Below, in pieces: positions 47,668 through 59,099 of a stretch of 64,000 nt of DNA. Source of the stretch: Sialis fuliginosa (Eukaryota; Arthropoda; Insecta; Megaloptera; Sialidae). Positions within the stretch are counted from its first letter, which is position 1. Each line of letters begins with the position of its first letter. The notes beneath the pieces were generated by a model. It saw only the letters and a program-made list of their open reading frames with translations, was not told the DNA's origin and made no database searches. A program made the position numbers and the translations under genes. Location of the stretch: NCBI GenBank assembly GCA_961205875.1, contig OY540816.1, positions 3,978,701 through 4,042,700 on the forward strand. The letters run 5' to 3'.

Positions 47668-48004
47668 CAGTGGCGTAGCGAGGGGGGGGCAAGGGGGTCT
47701 ATCATGCCCCGGGCGCCACTTACAAAAGGGCGCCAAATGGTCCTTAACTTTTTGAACCGCATAGCATAAACGAAATTTACTAAGGGTCATAGGCCAGAAT
47801 ATGCAACTTTTTTTTTGTTGTGTAAATGTAGAATGTATTTAATAAATTAGATTAGATAAAATAAAAACTGAAGACATTTTTTTTAGTCACGCCAATTGCA
47901 ATTCAGATTTATTATAAAATTATTATTATTTTTTATTTTATTATTTTTGGGGGCGCCAAAAAGGTATCGTGCCCCGGGCGCCAATTATGCTTGCTACGCC
48001 ACTG
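47668..48004. mobile_element. hAT MITE (CAGTGGCGTAGC)
   Basis: Perfect 8-bp duplication cataaact (47660-47667, 48005-48012); ends CAGTGGCGTAGCGAG and, inverted, CAGTGGCGTAGCAAG; inner GGGCGCC blocks. Confidence 0.82.
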
Positions 48005-48610
48005 CATAAACTGTCACAAAAATTTTCAACAGTAATCTATATTTACAACAATAAAGGTTGCAATGAATAGTTACACAACGCTAATAAAACAAAACAATCA
48101 CAATTGTCTCCCACATTACAGAAATGATGAGTGTACCTGCAAACGACATCGATATTTTATTTCAATTGTTTTATATTTTATATATGTACACATAGGCGTC
48201 GACTATGGAGGGGGGGGGGGGATTTATCATTTTCAATGATAATAGGTTATAAAGCATTGCAGTAAGTTTTTATATACAGGCTCGGATTTAGAAATTTGGC
48301 GTCCCTAGGCAGTTTAGAAAATCCCCCCTCCCCCTCCAATCTTTTTACTACGATTAATTTTAAAAAAACGAGAACTTTCGGAAAATTGTTAATTTCGCGT
48401 CGATTTTTGGAAACCCGTGGGTCGGAAAAAAATCTTGTAAAAATAACGAACCTGCAACGTTGAAACGTGTAACTCTTTCTATAATTAACAATAACGTCAA
48501 TAGTCAATTACATTATGTTCAGTAAAAATGACGGAGTAGGTTGTTGTCCACTGTAGGGAATATTAGATGATTTTACTATCGATACTTATCGAATACTCGA
48601 TATCAAGGAA
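48005..48610. other. Repeat fragments
   Basis: G-tract fragments of hAT-type elements near 48190-48225 and 48320-48345; no gene recognised. Confidence 0.45.
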
Positions 48611-48806
48611 CAGAGCCGGCCTTTGCGATTCTGGCGCCCCAGGCGAGATTTTTTTTGACGCCCCCCCCCCCCCACAAAAAAGCGTATGAGAAAATTATAG
48701 AAATGAATAAAATGAAAAATACCATTAAATACACTTGTTATTAATTAATTAGTGTAATATAATAATATAATATATTATTGATAAATAATATATAATATAA
48801 CTAAAA

Positions 48807-49075
48807 TTATATAAAAGATTTCTTCCTGGCTTTCATGTCTGCAAAATTTTCGACTGCTGTCTCAAGATTGAGGTTTGCTACGACTTTATTTTCAATTGAA
48901 AGAATAGCCAAATTATTCAACCTATCTTTTATCATAGCCGATTGCAAATAAGTTTTTATCAATTTTAATTTACTAAAACTTCTTTCACCACTAGCTCACT
49001 AACCGGAATTGTCACAAGAATCCGCAAAGCCACCCACAAATTTGGCACTGTGCTTTTCAAGTTTTGTAAAATAAA
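48807..49075 (-). pseudogene. hAT transposase C-terminal fragment
   Basis: The dimerisation domain of a ZMYM/hAT-type transposase. On the minus strand a first frame ends VTIPVS; after a one-base-type frame change it continues ASGERSFSKLKLIKTYLQSA, then DRLNNLAILSIENK and a tail to TAA at 48807. The SERSFS-like block is the diagnostic hAT C-terminal signature. The catalytic part is absent, so the copy is dead. Confidence 0.72.
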
Positions 49076-49177
49076 ATTTAATAAATTATTTATTTTTGAT
49101 ATTAAGCATTTTATTAAGTAAAATGAATTATTTTGCAGAAAAAATCAAAACTATTATTCAAAAAATATATACAGCTT

Positions 49178-50672
49178 AAAGGCTGTAGCCGGGTAAGCAT
49201 GCAAAACATGCCTTTACATGGATTTGGCTGATTCTTTTTTTGGAAGTCACATTCTATTAAACATTCAACCTGACCAAATATTAGCTTCCAAAAATTTATA
49301 GTTTTCGAAAAAAAAATTTTTTTTGATAATCTGTCAGTCGAATTTGATGGTGCTTGAAATATATTATAGAGGTACTTATGACTCATCAGAGGTAATTTTA
49401 TTATGATCCTCTGTACATAATAAACCAGAAAAAAAAATTAATAAAATTTAAAAAATCAAAAAAGACCATGTTGTCTTCGGAGGGCAATCACAATTTTTTT
49501 ATATATTATACCTTGTATGTACCCAAACAACATATCAAAATCCCAAATTGATACAAAGGGTATAACATACTCGTATAAATTCGCATGCGGTCGTATCGGA
49601 GTGGCGCGAGCGTGGCGCGGGCGAGTTCAAGTGTGTTAATACTTTTAAAATATCTCTAATTTGTTGCTAAACAGGACTGGGCTAACCCAGAAGCATATCG
49701 AATATTTGACGGGGCCCATAGTCTGACAAAAACAAAATATAGAGGCCGTAGCCGGGAATATATCGGAACTGCTCCATTGAATTAATTTTACAATTTTTTT
49801 TCTCATAGGTTGCTTTTTAAGTAACGAAAAATCGCCCCAAATCGCTTATAAATGTTTATAATCGACTTTCGTAGTAACAAATCACATTTCCGCTGTGAAC
49901 TAGCGAATCTTCTTCCATTAAAAACTATAGACAAGATTTATTTATTTTTTCTAAAAATGATCTGAGCAAAAATGAATATATTGAAGCACAGACATTTAGG
50001 GCGATTTAATTTTACTTAAAAAGCAACAAATGAGAAAAAAAATTGTAAAATTAATTCAATGGAGCAGTTCCCATATATTCCCGGTTACGGCCTCTATATT
50101 TTGTTTTTGTCAGACTATGAGCCCCGTCAAATTTTCGATATGCTTCTGGGTTAGCCCAGTCCTGTTTAGCAACAAATTAGAGATATTTTAAAAGTATTAA
50201 CACACTTGAACTCGCCCGCGCCACGCTCGCGCCACTCCGATACGACCGCATGCGAATTTATACGAGTATGTTATACCCTTTGTATCAATTTGGGATTTTG
50301 ATATGTTGTTTGGGTACATACAAGGTATAATATATAAAAAAATTGTGATTGCCCTCCGAAGACAACATGGTCTTTTTTGATTTTTTAAATTTTTTTTTTT
50401 TTTCTGGTTTATTATGTACAGAGGATCATAATAAAATTACCTCTGATGAGTCATAAGTACCTCTATAATATATTTCAAGCACCATCAAATTCGACTGACA
50501 GATTATCAAAAAAAAATTTTTTTTTGATAATAATAATAATTTCGAAAACAATAAATTTTTGGAAACTAATATTTGGTCAGGTTGAATGTTTAATAGAATG
50601 TGACTTCCAAAAAAATAATCAGCCAAATCCATGTAAAGGCATGTTTTGCATGCTTACCCGGCTACAGCCTTT
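49178..50672. repeat. 1.5-kb palindrome, arms about 660 bases
   Basis: Left AAAGGCTGTAGCCGGGTAAG and right its exact complement; the arms match nearly throughout (small ORFs at 49114-49386 and 50446-50682 are mirror images). Spacer about 49836-49997. Both arms contain a second GTAGCCGGGAATATAT block. Confidence 0.8.
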
Positions 50673-50812
50673 GGCGCCCTAGAACAGAACATAGAAACTA
50701 AGTTTAAAACAATTGGCGCCCCCGTTCGGCCGGCCCTGCTATAATTATATAATACGCTTTTATAAATCGATTATTTTCTCAATTTGGGGATTTTCCACTT
50801 ACTATGTTGGTA

Positions 50813-51145
50813 CCATGGGCGTCGGGAGGGGGGTGTAAGGAGGTGCACTTGCACCCCCCTGTAAAAAAAAAATACATGAAAAAATTAGGAAATACAATTT
50901 TTATTTTTAAATTCACTCTTTGAATAACTGAGGACATTTTTTTTGGTCGCGTCAATTTCAATTCCTAATTTTATTTATTGAATAAATAAAGTTAGATTAT
51001 ATAGGAAAAATAACAACTGAAGACTTTTTTTTTAGTCGCGTTACTTTTTTTACATTTTTTGTTTCCCTATTTTTTTTAAAATATGCTCAAAAAATCTGCC
51101 GCCCTAGGCCATAACCCCCATGGCCCCATGGTAAATACGCCTCTG
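50813..51145. mobile_element. hAT-like relic
   Basis: Right end GTAAATACGCCTCTG resembles the 34795-35006 family; the left end is eroded. Non-coding. Confidence 0.4.
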
Positions 51146-51206
51146 TTCGTAGGTTGCACCCATTACAACATTTGATTAGCACACTTTGAACTATCATTTC
51201 CCAAAG

Positions 51207-51331
51207 TTACAAAAAAAATCAATCACTTGTTTCTATGGTATGCTATTTAAATGGGTTGAGTGGTAATTTTGTGTATGATGATATACCCGCTGTGACGTTG
51301 AACAAAGATGTGCTAGCTGTGAATCCTATTG
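51207..51331 (+). CDS. Orphan exon resembling TMTC-type protein O-mannosyltransferase N-terminus
   Basis: TMTC proteins are ER multi-pass enzymes with TPR repeats that mannosylate cadherins. Here the frame reads CYLNGLSGNFVYDDIPAVTL then NKDVLAVNPI, matching from memory the family's first luminal loop (FV.DD..A...NKDV..NPI). Donor ATTG/gtaata begins at 51332, phase 1. The 5' limit is uncertain: the frame opens at 51190, an aaag at 51203-51206 could be an acceptor, and the only ATG is at 51235. The next conserved block (NDFWG) is not found downstream; a repeat begins about 15 bases after the donor. It may be an exon of a large gene or a stranded fragment. Confidence 0.5.
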
Positions 51332-51349
51332 GTAATATCATTGTCGGGC

Positions 51350-52150
51350 TTGCTCGGTTCCGGCCGGATTTACGGAATTTAAAAATTTTATTACTGATTT
51401 CTACTAAGAATTTCATAAATAATATACGTTGTATTTGCTTAAAAAATCAAACATACATATAATAATTATGATATAACAACATTTTATTAGCAAACATTTA
51501 AATGGAAACAATCATTTCATAACACAAATGCCGTTTTTTAACATTTTGTGCAGCAAAAGTATGATTGTAATTATAACATTAATTGACCTTAAAAAATAAG
51601 TAATTTTTTTTATAATGATATATTAACAAAAATGTCATTATATTATATATATTATATACAGGGTCATACCAGGTGATCGAGAAAAATATTTGAAGAAAAA
51701 TTGTTCATAAATATGTGTCCGGAAAGAGAGAGCTCCAGACTCTCAAATATTTTGTCTAAAATTAGTTTTTATTTAATATTTTGAGAACCCATTGTGAAAT
51801 AGTTATGAAATTTTATAATTGGTTTAGTATTAAACACGTATACTAAACCGATTATAAAAAGAAAGATCGAGTGAAAATTTTAAAATCGTAGAACAATTTT
51901 TCTTTAAAAAATGATCACAAAGCTTTTCGTATTTTCGATAATAAAACAAAGATACAACGCATTTTATTCATTATTGAATAAAAATCACAATTGCCATGGA
52001 AAACTAAAATATATTTGTTAGTCGAGGCGTCATAAGCCAAAACTACAACAATCACTCGAGTGCAATATTAAAAAGTCAAGTAAGCTATGGAAAAAAGAAT
52101 ACTTGATATTTAAAATTTTTATATTTATTAAAATTCGTTGCTTATTTTGT
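51350..52150 (-). mobile_element. Inverted copy of the 32430-33590 repeat
   Basis: Complement of blocks at 32600-33240, for example AACACAAATGCCGTTTTTTA and the ATGATATATTAACAAAAATG stretch. It starts immediately after the orphan exon's donor site. Confidence 0.6.
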
Positions 52151-52538
52151 TAATGTATAACAGCAATGCTGGCTTTAGGGAGGGAGGCTGGGAGACTGCT
52201 CTGGGTTCCAGTTCAGAAGGGGCGGCAGATGGCCACATGGAGAAAAACTGATTTTTTTATGAAAAATATTAAGAACAAAAAAAAACTAGATATAATTCAA
52301 TGGGCCCACTGGTCGGACTGGCCCCATATATCCTGGTCATTGGTTGATAATAGTATTTTCCAAATATATATATTACTAATTTGTGCTTGAGATAATTTGC
52401 TATAGAAATGAAACCACAATTTTTTGTGTTGGAAAATCCGTTCATGAATTATGAAGAGTTATTTTCAACTCCGTGCACCTTTCCGCAGCATACGTTTCAT
52501 GTACATATTATATGATATATTGTTCTATGTACCTATAA

Positions 52539-52752
52539 TCCTTAATATACATATATAAAGCTCAACGTATCTCTTTATGTCTGTCCGTCTGTTTGTCTGT
52601 TAGTGCGCTTATAACTCGAGATATTATGTTCTCTGGCCAGGTTATAGGATACATTTTGTTACGTTAGGTAATATAAGGAAGTGACGATAATAGTAAATCG
52701 AGTCGGAAAAAAGTTTGCCGCTAGCGCGACTGCTTTTATGTTACAAAGAAAA
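52539..52752 (+). mobile_element. Helitron copy 2, 3' truncated
   Basis: Same start as 44245 (TCCTTAATATACATATATAA, AGCTCAACGT) and the shared TCTCTGGCCAGGTTATAGG block; homology fades after TTACAAAGAAAA and no CTAG hairpin is found. Confidence 0.6.
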
Positions 52753-53686
52753 TTAAAAATTTTATATTAAAAAAAATAATTTGCAAATTATATTGCAAGA
52801 TCTTCTTACTCAATAAGTCAACATTAATTTACCAAATAATAACAATAGATCATTATTTCAGCCTCTCTTTTTATTACAATTGCACGTTGTTAGTTTTAGA
52901 AATTTTGAACTAAACATTACAAATACGTCATATTTATTACGTAAAATTTACCTACATATATGTAATTACATTTATTTCTTCTAATGTATGTAAACATTTT
53001 ATACAAATCCAGTGGCGTAGTTGTAAAATAAAATAAAAATATTTCTTACTTGTAACAAAATAACAATTAGTTTCAAAATACAAATTTTATCTTTACTGCA
53101 TTTAAAAAAAAATGATTTGAATGAATCGTGAATCGTACCGTCAAAACCAACAACCACTGTAAACTTAAATGAAATAGAATATAGGTCGCTAGGATTTAGA
53201 ATTTTAGAAACTGAGCAATATTATTATAGCCCAGTAAATAAACTAAAAAAATCGGTACAACTTCTAAAAAATTCCGACCAAGCTGAATTTTTGTGGAGAC
53301 TTTTATTTTGAGTTCCTAAGCATACTCTGAAAAGTACCCTTAATTTTAGCCATGGGTTTTTGTTTCTTAGGGGGTAAAGAGGGTAAAATTCTAGTTTTTT
53401 GCAAATATCTAAAAAATTAACAATTTTTCGAGGAAAATAGTTATAAAAAAAATTGTAGCTTATAAAATTTTACATAAAAAAGGCCTCTATACTTTTTTTC
53501 GTATAATTAATACTTTTCAAATAAACGGTGCGATAAAGTTGAATAACTGATTTTTTCAAAAAATACGTAGGTAGGTACTATTTTCCACAGCACCACGGGG
53601 ATAAAGTACCGGTAGCGTTTTATTTTATGTGGTATCTCCAGTAGACCTAATCCACATCAAAAGACAATAAAAAAAATCAATTTAAA
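52753..53686. other. AT-rich DNA, no gene seen
   Basis: A CAGTGGCGTAG hAT-like fragment occurs at 53012; no other feature is recognised. Confidence 0.45.
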
Positions 53687-54157
53687 TTATTCGGTCTCTT
53701 CCTCCGGATCTATTTCCTTTGTAACTTTATCTTCTTCAACGACTTTATCAATACGTTCACCTGTCGATTCTTCCATTTCTTCAAATAAGAAAGCTATTGG
53801 ATCTATTTCTTCATCGATTTCTGCATTACTTTCTTTCTACAATTTCAGAATTTAAACATGATTACCCGCAGCAATGCCCGCATACATAAGAGCAGCGAAG
53901 ATCTATTTTTCTGCTACTACAACTTGCATTACAGCCTTCAGTAAAGCTGCAAAATATATTATTTATTAATTGATCAGGAGCCGGTGAGAAAAGGTTTTGA
54001 ATAAGATCTAATCTATCGTTTTTAATCGTCCACCCCAGTCTTCAGGATTTAACTGATTATCAAGTCATTTTTTGACCTGGAGATAAATCTTGTGCAGTAG
54101 TGCAGTTGTTTGTATGACTTCGCTTCAGTATTTAGCTCGGAAAACAACCCTTTCGAA
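53687..54157 (-). pseudogene. Decayed gene with C-terminal Cys-rich (CXC-like) domain
   Basis: Minus-strand coding remains: FERVVFRAKY, LLHKIYLQVKK, LDNQLNPEDWGGRLK, then after a frame change LDLIQNLFSPAPDQLINNIF, a Cys-rich stretch CSFTEGCNASCSSRK and CSYVCGHCCG, SCLNSEIVERK, and after another shift an acidic tail IDEEIDPIAFLFEEMEES to TAA at 53687. Three in-frame stops and two frame changes kill it. The order (PEDWG-like, PPAP-like linker, Cys cluster ending in C..C.G.SC, acidic tail) is one I associate with repetitive insect proteins of unknown function, probably transposon-borne. I cannot name the family. Confidence 0.55.
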
Positions 54158-54192
54158 CGTAGAATGCCTAGTCACTATATAGAATACCTGCA

Positions 54193-54300
54193 TTATGCAC
54201 ATTGACTATGGCATACCCATTTCCTTTTTCGTCTTGCTGCTGAACTCACAGCTAACAAAAGAAGTAATTCTTCTTCGTCAGACGAACTGCTGGACGTGAT
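54193..54300 (-). pseudogene. Possible N-terminal fragment of PIF/Harbinger-type protein
   Basis: Minus strand reads ITSSSSSDEEELLLLLAVSS, then ARRKRKWVCHSQC and a stop. The acidic-Leu-basic-W order resembles the start of Harbinger-type proteins in insects, but the piece is too short to be sure. Confidence 0.3.
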
Positions 54301-54360
54301 AATTACTAAATGAAGAAAGAATTTGCACTGGTTCGCCGTCACTTGCGCGTTCTGTTTGAC

Positions 54361-54690
54361 CACCTTAGTCCGCCCGCATACTGTCCGCGCGGACAGTCCG
54401 CTTCCTGTTTGACAGAGCCTTAAGCGGCCCTCACACGATCAATATTACTGACAGTATTTTGGATACTGACAGTATTATTGATCGTGTGATGTGAGTACTG
54501 ATGTACTGTCAGTATAGAAAAACGATACTGATGACTGATGGAAAAATCGGATATCGAGTCGTCAGTAATATATGTTATATGTGACTGGTCTTGGAAATAT
54601 ATTATTCTGAACTGCCACTGAAAACAAATTGTACATATCACGTTTGATTGGAAATCAATCGGTTCATTCATGGGTTTAGCTATTGTTTAA
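54361..54690. repeat. Hairpin MITE cluster
   Basis: 54424-54497 folds on itself (CCCTCACACGATCAATATT.. with ..TATTGATCGTGTGATG). A second hairpin GTCCGCGCGGACAG is at 54382-54395. Resembles Harbinger MITE ends. Confidence 0.45.
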
Positions 54691-54857
54691 TATCGAACAA
54701 GTTGTGGGTATAGAATACAGTACACCATGCGTATGTGTTGGATAAACTGACGTCATTTAATATATATAAATCTGGTAAACCAGGAATAATCAAACTACCA
54801 ATGACGCAATAATAAAGTAATTATTGAATGCGAAATAATCACGGATCGTATATGATA

Positions 54858-55397
54858 ATAGGCATGATGCCAGTAACAAAGTATTACTGAAATTATGATC
54901 TTTAATAATGAAATAGGTTAAAAAATTCTAACAAATGTATTTATTTTTATATTAAAAGCGAGGATTAATATAATTTTTGTTAAAATAAAAACACAAAATA
55001 CAGCAATCCACCATGTTTGATGAACAGCAATCAGAGTGGATGACGTCACGCCTCAGTAAACATAATTTTTGTTTCATTAATATCTGCACTGTTTATAAAT
55101 TATTTTATGATTTTATTTTAAATTATCAATTTGCTCAGTTTTGTGTTACCAAAACTAAAACATAGAAACGTTATCGATGGAACAAGGATTTATTATAGTT
55201 GACAAGGAATGTTTACATAGGCGTGACGTCAAAAATGCGTCATGACACTTGCGAGCGTATTGGCGTCAAATACAAAATTAGTTTTAACAGGGTCAATTTT
55301 TGTGATTAATCCTTTATTTTCTGCAGAAATTGGAAATAAGAGACACGTAAGATCATCATAGAATAGTATTTAAAAATTAGGGATCATGCCTATTGTC
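54858..55397. mobile_element. MITE with GATAATAGGCATGAT ends
   Basis: Left GATAATAGGCATGATGCC and right, inverted, GACAATAGGCATGATCCC. The interior repeats TGACGTCA-like sites (55029, 55044, 55225). Non-coding. Confidence 0.5.
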
Positions 55398-55927
55398 GAG
55401 AGTCTTTGGAAATTATTTCAATACAGCATTTACAAATTAATTGATTAGTTTATATCTTCATGTCATTAAAAAGTTCAAAGTAGGATATGTATGATAAAAA
55501 ATCAGTAGAATCTACTGATTTTTTATCTGTACTATCTACCTAGTCACAAAGTATAAAGAAAAAATAAATAAAGGTTTTAAGTATTATATTAATATAATTT
55601 TAATTTTATAACTTACAGAGGTTTCTTTAAGAAAAATTTTCAACTGCATTTGCATTTTTTTGTTTTTTGTTCTAAACTTTGGCATGCATGTCTAATCCGT
55701 GTTTTTGACAAATTGTATCCCTGTAAAGAACAAATCAAATCTAAATAAATATTATTATATAACTATTTCAAATCCAGATTTTAGTTTTTGTAAACCCTGA
55801 CATGTAAATGAAGACCTAATTTATTTTTTTAATTTTGTAGATATAAAAATATGATGATCACCCCAGGAAAAATCCTATTCCCCTCGGTGATCCAAGTCAA
55901 GTGGTGGGTTTGTGCATTAACTGCCTG

Positions 55928-56907
55928 TACCGAGAGTTCCAGGCCACCCGTCCACTATGTTTAACGGCTAAAATATTGAAGATAGAGTTTTATAATAAAA
56001 AAATTACTAAAGAATTTCAGGAAAATATTTTCAACCCCCTAAAACTCTCCCTTGGGGGGTAGTTGAGGGGTACATGCCCGTTTCTCAGCAAAATCAAATG
56101 AAACGGTATATCCAAAAGTAGATAATTTTAAAGATCATAAAAAAGTAAGAAACTTATGTAAAAAAAATTTTTTCATACATTCAATTGTTTAAAAAATATG
56201 GCGACTTGTTCCCAAATTTTAGGGTTTTACTAAAAGTGTTCTAGTTACGTTAAATATTAATGAAATTTTATTTTGAAAGTAGAAATAAATATGATTATTT
56301 GAAATTTGGATAATTTAAAGTGTCATACCCGACATATCAAAAATGCAAAACTTCAATTGGGGATAATTCAAAAATTTTAAATGGAATGATATATCAATTA
56401 GTTCTTTATCTTAAAAAAATATATTTAAATTAACAACTTTTGTTAAGAACATTTTAAATTTAAAATTATATTTATTTATTTTTTTAAATTAAAAAAAAAA
56501 AAATATTTTCCTTAAATTCTTTTGGGTTGATATTATATAGTAAATGTTTTATCATGAAACTCTATCTTCAATAGTTTAGGCGTAAAACATAGTGGACGGG
56601 TGGTCTGGAACAAGCTTGTCCAACCCGCAGCCCGCGGGCCACATGCGGCCCTCGAGGACCCTTGGTGCGGCACGCGAGGATAATTAAAAAAAATGTAGAA
56701 TAATAAATTTATATTGAAATTAGTACGACTAAAAAAAAAAAGTCTTCAGTTTTTATTTTTCTTCATTGAAATTGACACAACAAAAAAAAAGGTCCTCAGT
56801 TCAATATTCTAGCCTACGGCCTTTAGTAAATTAAATTTTATAAAATTTCTGCTGTGCGGCCCACAAGGTTCAAAACGTTGGACACCTATGGTCTGGAACA
56901 CACGGTA
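55928..56907. repeat. TA-flanked foldback interrupted by a hAT element
   Basis: Ends TACCGAGAGTTCCAGGCCAC and, inverted, TACCGTGTGTTCCAGACCAC. Arms share AAGATAGAGTTT and flanking blocks. The right arm is split by the insertion at 56611-56890. Confidence 0.68.
56611..56890. mobile_element. hAT element inserted in a foldback arm
   Basis: Perfect 8-bp duplication gtctggaa (56603-56610, 56891-56898). Ends CAAGCTTGTCCAACC and, inverted, CATAGGTGTCCAACG. Removing it and one duplicate restores the foldback end. Confidence 0.82.
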
Positions 56908-56909
56908 TA

Positions 56910-57793
56910 TACAAGGTAGGGCATTTAAAGTGTTACAGTCGATTATCTCAGAACCATCGCATATTTGAAAAAAATGTTTCAACCAAAAAATGTTTGGTTG
57001 TAAGGGGGTAATCGAATAGTGATATTTATTTGCTATTTTAACGTGGCCTTCAAGGATATTTGAAGGTCAACATCATTTTTTTAAATAGGAACCTGTAGTT
57101 TTTATTTAGTAATCTTATTTTACGTGAAAAAATACGAATCTTTCATTGAAAACTTTTTTTTGAACAACCCAAGCTTTCCAAGGTAGGTATCTAACAAAAT
57201 AATTCGAGATTTTGAATTTTCAAGAATTTTTTACTTAGAAACCATAAACTTTAGAAAAAAGTACAAAATAAAAAAAATATTTATTTTGGTCTAATGAAAC
57301 TTGGAGAATTATTCTAGATTTTTTTTAACATTTCGTACTTTTTTTTGTTTTTGCTAAAATAAAATAAATAAAAAAAGTTATTAAATTTTTTTAAATAATT
57401 CTCCACGCTTTATTAGACCCAAATAAATATTTTGTGTATCCTGTACTTTTTTTCTAAAGTTTGTGGTTTCTGAGTAAAAAATTCTTGAAAGTTCAAAATA
57501 TCGAATTATTTTGTTAGATACCTTGGAAAGCTTGGGTTGTTCAAAAAAAAGTTTTCAATGAAAGATTCGTGTTTTTTTACGTAGAATAAGATTACTAAAT
57601 AAAAACTATAGGTTCCTATTTAAAAAAATAATGTTGACCTTCAAATATTCTTGAAAGCCACGTTAAGATAGCAAATAAATATTACTATTCGATTACCCCC
57701 TTACAACCAAACATTTTTTGGTTGAAACATTTTTTTCAAATATGCGATGGTTCTGAGATAATCAACTGTAACACTTTAAATGCCCTATATGTA
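56910..57793. repeat. Uninterrupted foldback, same family as 4877-7288
   Basis: Arms of about 430 bases are near-exact complements. The left end region (GGGCATTTAAAGTGTTACAG) pairs with the right. This is the intact form of the unit in zinc-finger intron 4. Confidence 0.8.
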
Positions 57794-58137
57794 AATTAAT
57801 GTCAAAAAAAAGATTTTATTCTAAAATTAAGTGGATCTTATTCGGTTCAGGTACCCAATTATATAGGCCGTGGTGAGATGTAGTGGATCACGTGGACTCG
57901 CACGATTTCATTGTTAAAATTCAATACGTTATCGTATTGTGATTATTTTAAATTATGACATTTTCAAATTAATACTTATTTATTAATTGTTCATTATAAA
58001 TTCTAACGTAACACAAGTTTAACATGTATTTTGAGCAACTACCTACAATAAGCAATATACTAAATATAAAACAACGCATTGATATATTTAATATTTAATT
58101 AGTTAACATTTAAGACGTAACATATTCGCATCAAATG
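57794..58137. other. AT-rich DNA, nothing recognised
   Basis: No ORF, repeat end or exon found here. Confidence 0.5.
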
Positions 58138-58464
58138 TAAAGTGACCAGACGTCCCTGATTTGAGTTGCCTGTCCCGTGTGTTTATTTACATCAAAAAAA
58201 AGCTTAACTTGAAGACCTTTTTTTTTTTAGTGTATTGTTTATGTACAAAATAATTAAGAATTGAATTTCAATTTGACGACTAAAAAAAAAAGGTCTTTAG
58301 ATTTTATTCAAACTGTAAAATGTAAATTTTATGTATCAAAAATAAAAAAAAACTATTATTAAAATTTTTATAAAAAAATTTTATTTTTGTTAAAAATATT
58401 CTTCCCTATGTGTATGTGGGGGGGAGGTGTCCCGCATCAGGGTTTTAGAATTCTGGTCACTTTA
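58138..58464. mobile_element. hAT-type element (TAAAGTGACCAGA), inverted relative to 23150
   Basis: Inverted ends TAAAGTGACCAGA; perfect 8-bp duplication atcaaatg (58130-58137, 58465-58472). Confidence 0.82.
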
Positions 58465-58838
58465 ATCAAATGCAATAATTGTATTTCTTGTTTGCGACAT
58501 TTGAGCATATTTCAAAATAAAACATGTTGATAAGAGATTTAATTAATAATATTGCTAAATTTAAATAGAACATGCGTAGGAGGTATGACTTTGTTTTTAA
58601 ATTGTATTCCAGCAGCGTGGTCATTTTTAAGTATCCGTATAAAATATCGGTATGGAGAACCATACATGACTTCCATGTTCTTTCTATCTTTTTAAATAAT
58701 TTTTAAATATACATTTTTTTAATATTTTATTAATATAATCTACTATATACTTACGACGGTTACAGCAGTCATTGCCATTTGTATATAAATATATAATGTC
58801 AAAAACATAATACACATTCGTAGAACAACTAATTATAC
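58465..58838. other. AT-rich DNA left of copia 2
   Basis: No gene recognised. The 5-bp target site tatac of copia 2 is at 58834-58838. Confidence 0.5.
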
Positions 58839-59099
58839 TGTTAAGGTAACCCTTTTACTGTATTTTCTACGTGCTGTTTTAAGAGGAATAGGTGAGAAAT
58901 AACACAGAGTGTTTTATGTTTTAAACAATGAAAAAACTTTATTGCAAAATTAGATACAGTCTCTTCAACATTCAGAGAGCAACTGATAGATGGCGCTCAG
59001 CACGCAGGCTAGTTCACTACATTGCCACACGCATGCGCACATGTATCTCTAATACCACAGAGTTGTATTAGTGTCAAATATTATAGACTTACATTAACA
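58839..59099 (-). repeat. 3' LTR of copia 2
   Basis: 261 bases; read on the minus strand it begins TGTTAATGTAAGTC and ends CCTTAACA. Confidence 0.93.

Larger units (their letters stand above)
48611..50738 (-). mobile_element. hAT element relic with internal 1.5-kb palindrome
   Basis: Ends CAGAGCCGGCCTTTG and, inverted, CAGGGCCGGCCGAAC. It encodes a hAT transposase tail at its left and has a large palindrome inserted at 49178-50672. No matching 8-bp flanks seen. Confidence 0.6.

Noticed and set aside
49114..50682. Two similar 80-90 residue ORFs as a duplicated gene
   Set aside because: Both come from the two arms of the 49178-50672 palindrome.
53687..53836. Terminal exon of a host gene (acceptor ttgtag at 53837)
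   Set aside because: Coding similarity continues straight through the supposed acceptor into the Cys-rich part in other frames, so it is a frameshifted pseudogene rather than a spliced exon.
54420..54671. Minus-strand 83-residue ORF
   Set aside because: It translates a hairpin MITE (DNA hairpin 54424-54497); the His/Ser/Ile-rich product reflects the repeat.
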